Assembly: GCA_017936885.1 (NCBI GenBank)
Contig: JAGBEO010000018.1
Coordinates: 62,001-126,000, forward strand
Direction of reading: 5' to 3'
Origin: Lachnospiraceae bacterium
GTDB lineage: Bacteria; Bacillota; Clostridia; Lachnospirales; Lachnospiraceae
Length of the DNA stretch: 64,000 bases
Shown here: positions 10,518-19,370 of the stretch, one piece after another
Layout: each line of letters begins with the position of its first letter
How positions within the stretch are numbered: the stretch's first letter is position 1
Translations under genes and position numbers: made by a program
Notes under the pieces: model-generated
Seen by the model: only the letters and a program-made list of their open reading frames with translations
Database searches by the model: none
Told to the model about the DNA's origin: nothing

Positions 10518-11165
10518 ATGGAAATAGGTATAGATAGAAATGGTGATATCGACAGTTGGAAAGAGGTGCAGTTGGTTTACAACTCAGCTTTAAAGCAGAT
10601 ATCCACCAAGCTGGAAATTTTAAATGATGAGTTCCAGCATGTGCACAGATACAATCCGATTGAACATATTAAGTCGCGTATTAAGACACCGGAGAGTATC
10701 GTCAAGAAATTAAAGAAGCACGGCTATGAATCTACGATTGATAATATGGTCAAGTATGTCAATGATATTGCGGGTATCCGCGTCATTTGTTCCTTTACTT
10801 CCGATATTTATCAGATCGCGGAGATGATCAGTAATCAGAGCGACATTAAAGTAATCTCCGTAAAGGATTATATCGTGAATCCTAAGGCCAGCGGCTATAA
10901 GAGTTATCATATGCTGGTGTCGGTGCCGGTGTATCTGTCGGACCGGATTGAGAATACTAAGGTGGAGATACAGATCAGGACAGTTGCTATGGATTTCTGG
11001 GCGAGTCTGGAGCACAAGATCCATTATAAATTTGAAGGTAATGCACCGGAGCATATCAGGGAACAATTGGTAGAGTGTGCCCAGATGGTGGCGGCGCTGG
11101 ATGCCAGGATGTTGTCCCTGAATGAGGAGATTTTGCATATCGGGCAGCAGGATGATAGGGAATAG
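10518..11165 (+). CDS. Small alarmone synthetase (RelQ/RelP-type (p)ppGpp synthetase)
   Basis: A 215-residue protein with only the RelA/SpoT nucleotidyltransferase domain; it would make (p)ppGpp from GTP or GDP and ATP. Typical segments are seen: RIKTPESIVKKLKKHG, YVNDIAGIRVICSF (substrate-binding Asp), NPKASGYKSYH and EIQIRTVAMDFWASLEHK. The HD hydrolase, TGS and ACT domains of long RelA/SpoT proteins are absent, so it is a synthetase-only enzyme. Length matches the RelQ family of Firmicutes. These enzymes are usually controlled by transcription under cell-wall or other stress; the preceding promoter region carries an inverted repeat that could mediate this. Confidence 0.9.
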   Translation: MEIGIDRNGDIDSWKEVQLVYNSALKQISTKLEILNDEFQHVHRYNPIEHIKSRIKTPESIVKKLKKHGYESTIDNMVKYVNDIAGIRVICSFTSDIYQIAEMISNQSDIKVISVKDYIVNPKASGYKSYHMLVSVPVYLSDRIENTKVEIQIRTVAMDFWASLEHKIHYKFEGNAPEHIREQLVECAQMVAALDARMLSLNEEILHIGQQDDRE

Positions 11166-11220
11166 AAGATAAAACGACAGACTGCAGATGCGGAATGCCT
11201 GCCAAGAACGGTTCTTTCGG

Positions 11221-11275
11221 TTGACGTCCCGTAAACATAAGGTCTATAATACGTATGTAATGATTTTTTACATAC
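11221..11275 (+). promoter_or_regulatory. Promoter with perfect inverted repeat at the start of transcription (ECF operon)
   Basis: TTGACG (11221-11226) and TATAAT (11245-11250) are separated by 18 bases. Just downstream, GTATGTAA (11253-11260) and TTACATAC (11268-11275) form a perfect 8-bp inverted repeat around the expected transcription start. This is a classical position for a repressor operator. Confidence 0.65.
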
Positions 11276-11311
11276 CATAGATTCTTATGTAGGAAAGAGA
11301 GGACAATTCTA

Positions 11312-11854
11312 ATGAAAAAACTATCTGTTAAAAGTGTGGTTGCAATCGGTATCGGTGCTGCATTATTCTTTGTGCTGGGCAAGATTTCCATTCCAACACC
11401 GGTTCCGAATACCTATATCAGCTTACAGTATGCTGTTCAGGCAGTGTTTGCTACGTTGTTTGGACCCATTGCCGGGCTGCTGATCGGATTGATCGGACAT
11501 ACGCTGATTGATGCTACCAGCTACGGTCCATGGTGGAGTTGGATCATTGCGTCTGCATTTGTAGGTCTTGTGATTGGTTTCGTGACAATGAAGCTGGATA
11601 TCAATGAGGGGATTGATACGAAGAAGATTGTGCAGTTCAATGTTGCACAGGTCATTGCGCATTTGCTGGCATGGGGACTGGTGGCTCCTTGTCTTGATAT
11701 TTTGATCTACAGTGAACCGGTTGAGAAGCTGTTTGCGCAGGGACTCATGGCAGGTGTGGCTAATATGCTCACCACGGGTATTGTGGGTACACTGCTCTTG
11801 GTAGCATACGCGAAGACAGTTGTAAAGCGCGGTTCTTTGACCAAAGAGGACTAA
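11312..11854 (+). CDS. ECF transporter S component, UPF0397 family
   Basis: A 180-residue hydrophobic protein of about six helices. It matches the UPF0397 family of substrate-binding S components of energy-coupling-factor importers, including the PTPVPNTYISLQYA start region, the FGPIAGLLIGLIGH segment and SYGPWWSWIIAS. It would bind a vitamin or other small cofactor at the membrane and dock on the EcfA-EcfT energising module, both parts of which are encoded downstream. The ligand is not predictable here. It starts after a strong promoter with an operator-like repeat and is followed by a terminator-like hairpin before the ATPase gene. Confidence 0.85.
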   Translation: MKKLSVKSVVAIGIGAALFFVLGKISIPTPVPNTYISLQYAVQAVFATLFGPIAGLLIGLIGHTLIDATSYGPWWSWIIASAFVGLVIGFVTMKLDINEGIDTKKIVQFNVAQVIAHLLAWGLVAPCLDILIYSEPVEKLFAQGLMAGVANMLTTGIVGTLLLVAYAKTVVKRGSLTKED

Positions 11855-11874
11855 TATATAATAGGTAAGGCTGA

Positions 11875-11906
11875 GAGCTGCTGCTGATATGGCGGCAGCT
11901 CTTTTT
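11875..11906 (+). terminator. Terminator-like hairpin inside the ECF operon
   Basis: GAGCTGC (11875-11881) pairs with GCAGCTC (11895-11901), followed by TTTTT. It lies between the S component and ATPase genes and could lower expression of the energising module relative to the S component. Confidence 0.65.
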
Positions 11907-11958
11907 GCGGAGGAAGAGGAAATATAAAGCAGAACGATAGATAAGAAGGAGCACAAAA

Positions 11959-13601
11959 ATGGCATCTCCCGTTATTTCTTTTCAGGATTATGGATTTCAA
12001 TATATGGCTCAGTCAGAGCCTACACTTCATCATATCAATCTCGATATTTACCCGGGTGAAAAAGTGCTGATTGCAGGCACATCGGGCAGCGGCAAGAGCA
12101 CGATCGGAAATTGTATTAACGGTTTGATTCCGTTTGCTTATCCGGGAAATAAGACCGGTCGGCTGCTTGTGGACGGCAAGGAAGTTGAGCAGAGCAGTAT
12201 CTTTGAATTAAGCCACACTGTAGGTACGGTACTGCAGGATACGGACGGGCAGTTTATCGGTCTGACGGTGGGGGAAGATATTGCCTTTGCACTGGAGAAC
12301 GACTGTGTGCCGCAGGATGAGATGAAACAGACGGTGGACAAAAGCAGCGGGTCAGCCTGGCAGGGGTTATGGTGGAAGAGGTCAAGGCTCTGCTGTTTGA
12401 TGAACCTCTGGCGAATCTGGACCCGGCAGCGGGCAGGACCACGATTGAACTGATTGATATGGTACAGAAGCGGACAGGTGCAGCGGTTATTATTATAGAA
12501 CATCGTCTGGAGGATGTTCTATGGCGCAGTATGGACCGCATTATTCTGATGAATGAGGGGAGAATTGTTGCAGATCTGCCTACGGCGAAGCTGCTTTCCG
12601 GCAGTCTGCTTAAGGAGCATGGAATACGGGAACCGCTGTATCTGACAGCCCTTCGTTACGCCGGAGTCGATATCAAGGAAGAGATGCATCCGGAGCATGT
12701 GGACAGTCTGCTTCTGACAGAAGAACAGAAAGAGACGGTTCGCAGTTGGTATCAGAGTCGGAGAAGTGTAGTAAAGAACAAAACGGAAGCGGAAGAATTA
12801 CTGCGGGTAGAGAATCTGGAGTTCGGATATACCCCTGAGAAACCAACACTTCAGGATGTAAGCTTTACGATACATAAGGGGGAAATGGTCAGTATTGTGG
12901 GCCGAAACGGCGCCGGTAAGAGTACCTTGGCGAAGCAGATCTGCGGGTTTGAACAGCCTGTATCCGGCAGCATTTATATGGACGGCAGGGATTTGGCGGG
13001 CGATACCATCAAGGAGAGAGCATCCCGGATAGGTTATGTCATGCAGAATCCCAATCAGATGATTTCCAAACCCATGATTTGGGATGAGGTAGAGATGGCC
13101 CTTATACAGAGCGGTATGCCGGCGAAAGAGCGCAAGGCAAGGGTAGAAGAGACACTTAAAATATGCGGTCTTTATCCTTTTCGTAACTGGCCTGTGTCAG
13201 CCCTGTCTTTCGGACAGAAAAAACGTGTGACTATCGCCAGTATTCTCGTGCAGCGGCCGCAGGTCATTATACTGGATGAACCAACGGCGGGACAGGATTA
13301 TCATCATTATACGGAGATTATGGAATTTCTGAAAGCCTTGAACGAGCAGGGGTACACGATCCTGATGATTACCCACGACATGCATCTGATGCTGGAATAC
13401 ACGCCCAGAGCGATCGTATTCAGTGAAGGGAGAATGCTTGCGGATACCACGGCGGCACATGTGTTGAATGATCCGAAGCTGGTACAGGCGGCGAATTTAA
13501 AGGAGACAAGTCTTTATACGCTCAGCCTGGCATGCGGCATTGATAAACCGCAGGCATTTACGGAGTGCTTTATCGGATATGAGCAGAAGGAGGGACGGTA
13601 A
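11959..13601 (+). pseudogene. ECF transporter double ATPase, frameshifted by an internal deletion
   Basis: The intact gene would encode a roughly 565-residue protein with two ABC ATPase domains that powers the ECF importer. Domain 1 has Walker A (GTSGSGKST) and runs normally to DEMKQTVD. From 12333 the reading continues in another frame as GGQKQRVS, the end of the ABC signature motif, then Walker B LLFDEPLANLD. About 25-30 residues, including most of the linker and the LS of LSGGQ, are missing and the frame is shifted. Without reading-frame repair the first frame stops at 12453 and the second can restart only at 12369. Domain 2 is complete (GRNGAGKST, LSFGQKKRV, ILDEPTAGQD). Because the junction sits at GGTGGACAAA, a short sequence that could occur twice in the parent gene, deletion between microhomologies or an assembly error is possible. 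Confidence 0.85.
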
Positions 13602-13602
13602 G

Positions 13603-14436
13603 ATGGCGAAGGTTGCAATATTAAGCTATATCAAACGTAACAGTCTTGTGCATGAACTGACAGGCACAACGAAGCTGGTTTTCTTCCTTGCATGGAGCGT
13701 GGCTTCCATGGTTACTTATGATACGAGGGTACTGGTTTGTATGCTGCTTTTAAGTATGGTGATTTTTAAAGTCAGCAAGATCAAACTTCGGGACATCAGC
13801 TTCGTGCTGGGGCTGGCAGCAGTGTTTCTTCTTATGAACAATTTGTTTGTATATCTGTTTGCACCGGAGTACGGCGTGGAAATTTACGGAAGCAGGACGG
13901 TGCTTGTTACCATAGCGGGACCTTATACGATCACGCTGCAGCAGTTATTTTATCATTTGAATATGACAATGAAGGTGATCTGCGTGGTGCCGGTGGCGCT
14001 TCTGTTCATTGCCTGTACGAACCCCAGTGAGTTTGCGGCATCTCTGGCGAATATCGGTGTCAGCTACCGGATTGGCTATTCCGTCAGCCTGGCGTTGCGC
14101 TATATACCGGATGTGCAGAGAGAATACCACAATATCAGTCAGGCGCAGCAGGCGAGGGGAATCGACTTGTCAGGGAAGGACAAGCTTTTGACCAGATTGA
14201 AAAATTCGGTGGCAATCCTGCTTCCGCTGATACTGTCCAGTCTTAACCGTATCGAGACGGTCAGCAATGCGATGGAACTGCGGGGATTTGGAAAGAATAA
14301 GAAGCGTACCTGGTACAGCCTTCGCAAAATGCGTAAGAATGACTGGATTGTACTGGCACTGGCGTTGGCGGTTTTGCTGGCGGATCTGATTGTGACTTTC
14401 TGGGATGGCAGTAGATTTTATAATCCTTTTATATAG
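13603..14436 (+). CDS. Energy-coupling factor transporter transmembrane protein EcfT
   Basis: A 277-residue membrane protein with about five helices and the two Arg-containing coupling motifs of EcfT proteins (QARGIDL and ELRGFG), which contact the ATPases. The start at 13603 follows AAGGAGGG by 9-10 bases and lies one base after the ATPase stop codon; an earlier start would overlap the ATPase. It would form the scaffold that joins the UPF0397 S component to the ATP-binding cassette. With the ATPase gene disrupted in this sequence, the module may be inactive or may borrow ATPases encoded elsewhere. Confidence 0.88.
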   Translation: MAKVAILSYIKRNSLVHELTGTTKLVFFLAWSVASMVTYDTRVLVCMLLLSMVIFKVSKIKLRDISFVLGLAAVFLLMNNLFVYLFAPEYGVEIYGSRTVLVTIAGPYTITLQQLFYHLNMTMKVICVVPVALLFIACTNPSEFAASLANIGVSYRIGYSVSLALRYIPDVQREYHNISQAQQARGIDLSGKDKLLTRLKNSVAILLPLILSSLNRIETVSNAMELRGFGKNKKRTWYSLRKMRKNDWIVLALALAVLLADLIVTFWDGSRFYNPFI

Positions 14437-14466
14437 TGCTTAAATAGATGTCATAAAATGAGGAGT

Positions 14467-14492
14467 GCCCAGACACCTTTCGGCATCTGGGC
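14467..14492 (+). terminator. Weak terminator hairpin after ecfT
   Basis: GCCCAGA and TCTGGGC form a 7-bp stem around ACACCTTTCGGCA, followed by only a short T/A-rich tail (TATTATG). It ends the ECF operon about 30 bases past ecfT. Confidence 0.5.
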
Positions 14493-14517
14493 TATTATGA
14501 AAAAATTTATCTATGTG

Positions 14518-14536
14518 TGTAATGATAAACATTACA
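14518..14536. promoter_or_regulatory. Inverted repeat, possible operator
   Basis: TGTAATG (14518-14524), five bases, then CATTACA (14530-14536): a perfect 7-bp dyad in the intergenic region. Further along, TATGAACA occurs twice 11 bases apart. No protein was recognised for it. Confidence 0.35.
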
Positions 14537-14635
14537 TGTTCTCTCGTTTGGTATGGTTAAAGTATACGATACAATTATGAACAAACTATGAACATGATGT
14601 AAAGTTACCGTTAATATTTACAAAGAGGCGGAAAA

Positions 14636-14749
14636 ATGGAACATAAAAATATTCAATGTGCACAAAAACAGACGGTTTTGCGAGAAGGGTTTTCTTTTAT
14701 TTGTTGTCATTATGCCGGAAAGATGATAAAATGCAGTAAAGCCGCTTAA
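14636..14749 (+). CDS. Possible 37-residue cysteine-containing small protein
   Basis: A short open frame of 37 codons has an ATG 5 bases after GAGGCGG. The peptide contains four cysteines (8, 23, 24, 33), which may be structural or by chance. It ends 52 bases before the next gene. No family was recognised, and the call rests on the ribosome binding site alone. A leader peptide or spurious frame are the alternatives. Confidence 0.25.
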   Translation: MEHKNIQCAQKQTVLREGFSFICCHYAGKMIKCSKAA

Positions 14750-14801
14750 GCGCTTGAGTCAGGAGAGAAGAAGAGATACAGACATGTTTGGAGGAAATAT
14801 A

Positions 14802-15320
14802 ATGGATACTTTTATTGATAAACTGGCACAGAAAAGAAATGCCCAGGAAATGATTCGTGCAAATACCGCAGCGGAGGCTTTGAAAATGGAGCAGATGCAG
14901 AAGCAGTTGGAAGCTTACGACGGATTGCTGCAGGAAATCCGTAAGGTTAATTTAAAGACTGCGGAGAATGCTGCAGAAGTACAGAATGTTCTGAAAGAAT
15001 GTATGGAGAAAATTGAGAAGATACAGTCTGTTGAAGGACAGTCAGACGGCAGCGCACAGACACTGGAAGAGATTAAGAAGCTGCTGCAGGAGCAGTTTCA
15101 GCAGTCAGATGATTTCCTGCACAAAGAGAATGTCAAGGTATACCGCAATGTACAGGCGGCATTGGTAGAAGAACTGAATAAGCAGACGGAAGAAATCAAG
15201 AACAGTCAGGCACAGAATAAGACGAGTAAGGCAATTCTGCCGATCTGCGTTTTGATTTTGATTGGTGTTATTGCAGATATTGTTCTCAGCCTGCTTCCGG
15301 GCATAATGACTTTGTTTTAA
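14802..15320 (+). CDS. Coiled-coil protein with C-terminal membrane anchor
   Basis: A 172-residue protein. The start at 14802 has GGAGG 7 bases upstream; 14784 and 14754 are weaker alternatives. Residues 10-140 are Lys/Glu/Gln-rich with heptad character, predicting a coiled coil. The final 28 residues form one hydrophobic helix (ILPICVLILIGVIADIVL). That gives a tail-anchored topology with the coiled coil in the cytoplasm. I do not recognise a family. It is monocistronic in an otherwise metabolic neighbourhood. Confidence 0.6.
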   Translation: MDTFIDKLAQKRNAQEMIRANTAAEALKMEQMQKQLEAYDGLLQEIRKVNLKTAENAAEVQNVLKECMEKIEKIQSVEGQSDGSAQTLEEIKKLLQEQFQQSDDFLHKENVKVYRNVQAALVEELNKQTEEIKNSQAQNKTSKAILPICVLILIGVIADIVLSLLPGIMTLF

Positions 15321-15427
15321 AGGGCTGTATTTAAGATTTCTGATGAGTTGTTTGGGAGACTATTTATCGGCAAGTGCAGTGATAAACTGCTCTGATATAG
15401 ATATTGAATTGAGGTATGGTTAGAAGA

Positions 15428-16099
15428 ATGGCTAGACAGACATGGAAACCGGGCAATATGCTTTATCCGCTACCGGCAGTTTTAGTCAGTGTGGCAGATA
15501 AATCAGGAAAACAGAACCTTTTTACGGTGGCATGGACAGGTACGGTTTGTTCTGACCCGCCGATGGTCTCTATCTCCGTCAGACCGGAGAGATATTCTTA
15601 TCACATGATAGAAGAGACAGGGGAATTTGTGATCAACCTGACCACAGAGAAGCTTAGCTTTGCCACGGATTATTGCGGCGTGAAAAGCGGCAGGGATGTG
15701 GATAAGTGGCGGGAGATGAAATTGACGCCGGTTGCGGGAGATCATGTGCGGGCTGCCATGATTCAGGAAAGCCCCGTGAATCTGGAGTGCCGTGTGACAC
15801 AGAAATTGGAACTGGGAACGCACCATATGTTTCTGGCGAAGGTGCTAGCTGTTCACGTGGACGAGCAGTATTTGGACGAGTCGGGCAGATTCCATCTGAA
15901 TGCATCCAAACCGTTAGTGTATTCCCACGGCAGATATCTTTCGGTAGGAAAGGAACTGGGTACCTTCGGGTATAGTGTTAAGAAGGGTGCAAACAAGGCG
16001 TCTGTGCCTGCAAAGCGAGGCAAAGCACAAACCCTTGCAAACAGGGATAATATGCCAAACGCTGCGAAATACGGTAAGAAAAAGCAGCATATGAAATGA
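15428..16099 (+). CDS. Flavin reductase-like FMN-binding protein
   Basis: A 223-residue protein of the flavin reductase domain family (RutF/HpaC-like split-barrel flavoproteins), which bind FMN and reduce flavin with NAD(P)H. Typical segments are WKPGNMLYPLPAVLVSV, the substrate loop DPPMVSISVRPERYS, the GEFVINL strand and the FATDYCGVKSGRD segment. The start at 15428 gives the usual family N-terminus; a start at 15416 is also open, but its purine-rich site is too close. The C-terminus is a basic Lys-rich tail without homology. The partner enzyme is unknown; it faces the polymerase gene tail to tail. Confidence 0.85.
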   Translation: MARQTWKPGNMLYPLPAVLVSVADKSGKQNLFTVAWTGTVCSDPPMVSISVRPERYSYHMIEETGEFVINLTTEKLSFATDYCGVKSGRDVDKWREMKLTPVAGDHVRAAMIQESPVNLECRVTQKLELGTHHMFLAKVLAVHVDEQYLDESGRFHLNASKPLVYSHGRYLSVGKELGTFGYSVKKGANKASVPAKRGKAQTLANRDNMPNAAKYGKKKQHMK

Positions 16100-16140
16100 T
16101 GACGCGAACCATTACCATTTGTATAGAAGGCTTAAGACAG

Positions 16141-17373
16141 TCAGGGCTTTTTGGGTGGCAGCAGGCTGCCGCGCATGATGGCATTTGCCCCATACCGTTT
16201 GCGGATGGAATCAAGGGCGTCGTCCAACTGTGCCTGTTTCCTGGAAGAAGGCAGAGGGGATGCGGCGGCTTTATTTGTCTGGACAGGCAGATCGAAGAGG
16301 CTTAGCTGTACCGGTGCTTCGCAGGAAGAGAGTTTGGAGGAGCGGATGCCTAAGAGACGCACAGGCGTACCGTCCCAAATCTCATCAAAAAGAGCGCAGG
16401 CAGTCTGATAGATCGTGTCTGTGTGGTTGGTAGGTGTCAGCAGTGTGGTCTGGTGAGAGACTTTTTTAAAGGTGTTATACTTGATTTCCGTACTGATCAT
16501 GCCTGCCATCTGGTCAGAGGCGCGCAGTCTGCGGGAGACGGATTCTGCCAGAGACAGCAGGACCCGGTAAACTGTTTCTTTATCGACAGCATCCTGACTG
16601 AGCGTGGTAGAGTTGCCGATTCCCTTGGCATCCGCCTGTACGGTAGTAACCTCGGAGTCGTCGATGCCGTTGGCATATTCCCAGAGAAGGATGCCGTGAC
16701 TTTTTAAATGGGCTGCCAGAATGTCCCGGTCTGCACGTGCCAAGTCACCGATCGTGATGATCTCTAACTTGCGCAATGCCTCGACGCTGGAATGACCGCA
16801 CATAAAGAGAGAGGAGACGGGCAGAGGCCACATTTTCTCCTGAATTTCATAAGAATATAAAGTATGTACCAGATTGGGCTTCTTGAAGTCGGAAGCCATT
16901 TTCGCTAAGACCTTTCGGTCGGATATTCCCACATTTACAGTAAAACCTAATTGACGCAGCACCTGTTCCCGGATCAGTTCGGCGGCATCCCGGGCAGAAG
17001 GATACCGGCTGCTGATGGGGGTGTAGTCCATATAACATTCGTCCACACTGACCTGTTCAATGTCCGGACAGATGTCAGAGAGAAGCGCCATCAGTTCCTG
17101 GCTTCTGCGGTGGTATAACTGGTGATTTGGCGGTTCCAGCGTCAGGTTGGGGCATTTGCGCATGGCATTGACAATCGGTTCCCCCGTGACGATACCGTAC
17201 GCTTTGGCGGGAATTGATTTTGCCAGTACCACACCGTGGCGCTTTGCCATGTCACCGCCGATAATGGCAGGGATAGTGCGCAGGTCTATGTCGGAACCAT
17301 TATGCAGTTTTTCTAAAGCGCTCCAGCTTAAGTAAGCGGAGTTGACATCGATGTGCATTATTATTTTATCCAT
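16141..17373 (-). CDS. dinB: DNA polymerase IV (Y-family translesion polymerase)
   Basis: A 410-residue Y-family DNA polymerase for error-prone synthesis past lesions. The catalytic carboxylates are seen in MHIDVNSAYLSW near the N-terminus and in VSVDECYMDY near residue 105. Palm, thumb (helix-hairpin-helix with ITIGDLARAD) and little-finger domains follow. Near the C-terminus QLSLF is a canonical sliding-clamp-binding motif. The Firmicute-type N-terminus (MDKIIMHIDV) fixes the start at 17373 rather than the upstream start at 17427. It is convergent with the flavin reductase gene. Regulation by LexA cannot be confirmed, as no clear box was seen. Confidence 0.93.
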   Translation of the reverse strand: MDKIIMHIDVNSAYLSWSALEKLHNGSDIDLRTIPAIIGGDMAKRHGVVLAKSIPAKAYGIVTGEPIVNAMRKCPNLTLEPPNHQLYHRRSQELMALLSDICPDIEQVSVDECYMDYTPISSRYPSARDAAELIREQVLRQLGFTVNVGISDRKVLAKMASDFKKPNLVHTLYSYEIQEKMWPLPVSSLFMCGHSSVEALRKLEIITIGDLARADRDILAAHLKSHGILLWEYANGIDDSEVTTVQADAKGIGNSTTLSQDAVDKETVYRVLLSLAESVSRRLRASDQMAGMISTEIKYNTFKKVSHQTTLLTPTNHTDTIYQTACALFDEIWDGTPVRLLGIRSSKLSSCEAPVQLSLFDLPVQTNKAAASPLPSSRKQAQLDDALDSIRKRYGANAIMRGSLLPPKKP

Positions 17374-17654
17374 GTTTCCAGTATAGCATATCCGATCCGT
17401 ATCTTCCATGCGCAGATCCGTGCACAAACCATCGCTGCCCGGTACTTGTTACAGTTCACTCTTAATGTCGACAGATGCAGTCTGAACAGTAACCGATACT
17501 TTACTTTTCAGGGAAATACTGCTAGAATATAAAATGTTACGTTTTTGTTACAAATATAAATACAGATATTACGAAAATATCAGTGGTACAAGTTCCCGAG
17601 GAATACGACTTTTAGAATAGAAAATGTAAAATAGAAACTTAGGATAGAAAATAT

Positions 17655-19238
17655 ATGAAAAAGATCAGCAGACATTATAAAAAGATGAAAATTGCATATA
17701 TTAAGGTTGCGGTACTTGCAATTGTCGTCAGTGCATTCTTTTTTCCGAGTATGGAGAAATTGGAGAGCACCGGGGACAATATTTTTACAATCTACCTTAA
17801 CGGTATGCAGGTGGGAGTTACCGGCGATTTGGATCAGGTAGAAAGCTGTCTGATCGCAGCCAGAAAGAAACTGGCGGGCAGCAGCGATGAGATGGTGCTG
17901 GCAGAGAGTGAGCTTACTTATGAAGGAGAGGAAGTGCTCTGGGGTACTATAGATGACACGAAGGACATAACTGCCAATATGGTCACAGCACTGCGCGGCA
18001 GTGTGAAAGAGACTCTGAATCGTTCTTATACAGTGAAGATTAATAATTATACTGTAAATCTTGCCAGTACACAGGAAGTTTTGGCACTGCTGCAGGCGTC
18101 TATTGATAAATATGACAGTGAAAATGAATATTATGTGGATCTGGTTCTGGACGCCAACAGGGAATTAAATGTATTAACGACCCAGATTTGCTCTGCCAGG
18201 GAGCAGGAGGAAGAGGAGGAAGCTGCACAGGAGATCATGACCAGTGCAGGAGTTGATGCCGCGTTAGACGAGATGTTTGCGGATGTGGAGCCTGCTGTCG
18301 AGAAAGATTTCTCGGATTATGAGCTGGGATTATTGTCTCTCGGATTCGGTGATACGGTTGAGGTGGTAGAATCCTATTTGCAGGATTATGAATTGACATC
18401 GTTAGCGCAGGCTATTGAGGAAGTGACCAAGGATCAGGAGAAAGAACAGATTTATGAAGTGGTATCCGGCGATACTTTGTCACAGATTGCGGAGAAAAAT
18501 GAGATTCCGCTGGCAGATCTGATTGCCATGAACGAGACGATTGAGAATGAGAATTCTATGATCCGTGTGGGGGATGAGCTGATCGTTACCGTGCCGGAAC
18601 CGGAACTGTCCGTCGTGCGCACGGAAGAGATGTATTATGAGGAGGACTACGAGGCAGAGGTAATCTACGTGGACAATGATGACTGGTATACCACACAGAC
18701 ACAGACATTGCAGGAGCCCTCTGCGGGTCACCGTAAAGTGGTGGCTGATGTATCCTACCGCAATAACGAGGAAGTAAGCAGAGAAATTTTGAAAGAAGAA
18801 ATTACCTATGAGGCGGTACCGAAGATCGTGGAACGCGGTACGAAGATTCCGCCGACTTATATTAAGCCGATTTCCGGCGGACGTCAGACTTCCGGTTTCG
18901 GAAGACGTAAGTCACCGACCAGAGGAGCCAGCAGCTATCATAAAGGTGTCGACTGGGCTACACCGGTAGGTACTGCGGTTATGGCATCTTCAGCAGGTAC
19001 TGTTGTGAAGGCAGGATGGGGAAGCGGCTATGGTTATGTAGTCTATATCAATCATGCAGACGGAAGGCAGACGAGGTACGGACATTTGAGTAAGGTGCTG
19101 GTCAGCCCGGGGCAGACGGTAAGCCAGGGACAGAAGATTGCACTGAGCGGAAATACAGGCGTAAGTACGGGGCCTCACGTACATTTTGAGATCCTGATTA
19201 ACGGCTCTCAGGTGAACCCGCTTCAATACCTAAATTAA
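17655..19238 (+). CDS. LysM-G5-M23 peptidoglycan endopeptidase
   Basis: A 527-residue exported wall hydrolase. A transmembrane segment lies at about residues 14-32. A long helical region follows, then a LysM domain (VVSGDTLSQIAEKNEIPL, residues 265-312) that binds glycan, a G5-like domain (332-400) and a C-terminal M23 metallopeptidase (about 418-525). The zinc ligands are visible as HKGVDW (H 431, D 435) and HVHFE near 507, with RYGHLSKV between them. It probably cleaves cross-linked peptides in the wall during growth or sporulation and remains membrane-tethered by its uncleaved N-terminal helix. It lies just upstream of murA, another wall gene. Confidence 0.9.
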   Translation: MKKISRHYKKMKIAYIKVAVLAIVVSAFFFPSMEKLESTGDNIFTIYLNGMQVGVTGDLDQVESCLIAARKKLAGSSDEMVLAESELTYEGEEVLWGTIDDTKDITANMVTALRGSVKETLNRSYTVKINNYTVNLASTQEVLALLQASIDKYDSENEYYVDLVLDANRELNVLTTQICSAREQEEEEEAAQEIMTSAGVDAALDEMFADVEPAVEKDFSDYELGLLSLGFGDTVEVVESYLQDYELTSLAQAIEEVTKDQEKEQIYEVVSGDTLSQIAEKNEIPLADLIAMNETIENENSMIRVGDELIVTVPEPELSVVRTEEMYYEEDYEAEVIYVDNDDWYTTQTQTLQEPSAGHRKVVADVSYRNNEEVSREILKEEITYEAVPKIVERGTKIPPTYIKPISGGRQTSGFGRRKSPTRGASSYHKGVDWATPVGTAVMASSAGTVVKAGWGSGYGYVVYINHADGRQTRYGHLSKVLVSPGQTVSQGQKIALSGNTGVSTGPHVHFEILINGSQVNPLQYLN

Positions 19239-19370
19239 TCTTTTCATTTACAAATGCGGAAAATATGGTATACTGATAGATAATTGTTTGGTATTTTTTT
19301 GCGAATAAGAATATGAGTTGACTGCGCCCGCGTGTTTATCGGCGGGTTTGAGAAAGGCAATGTTAATAGA

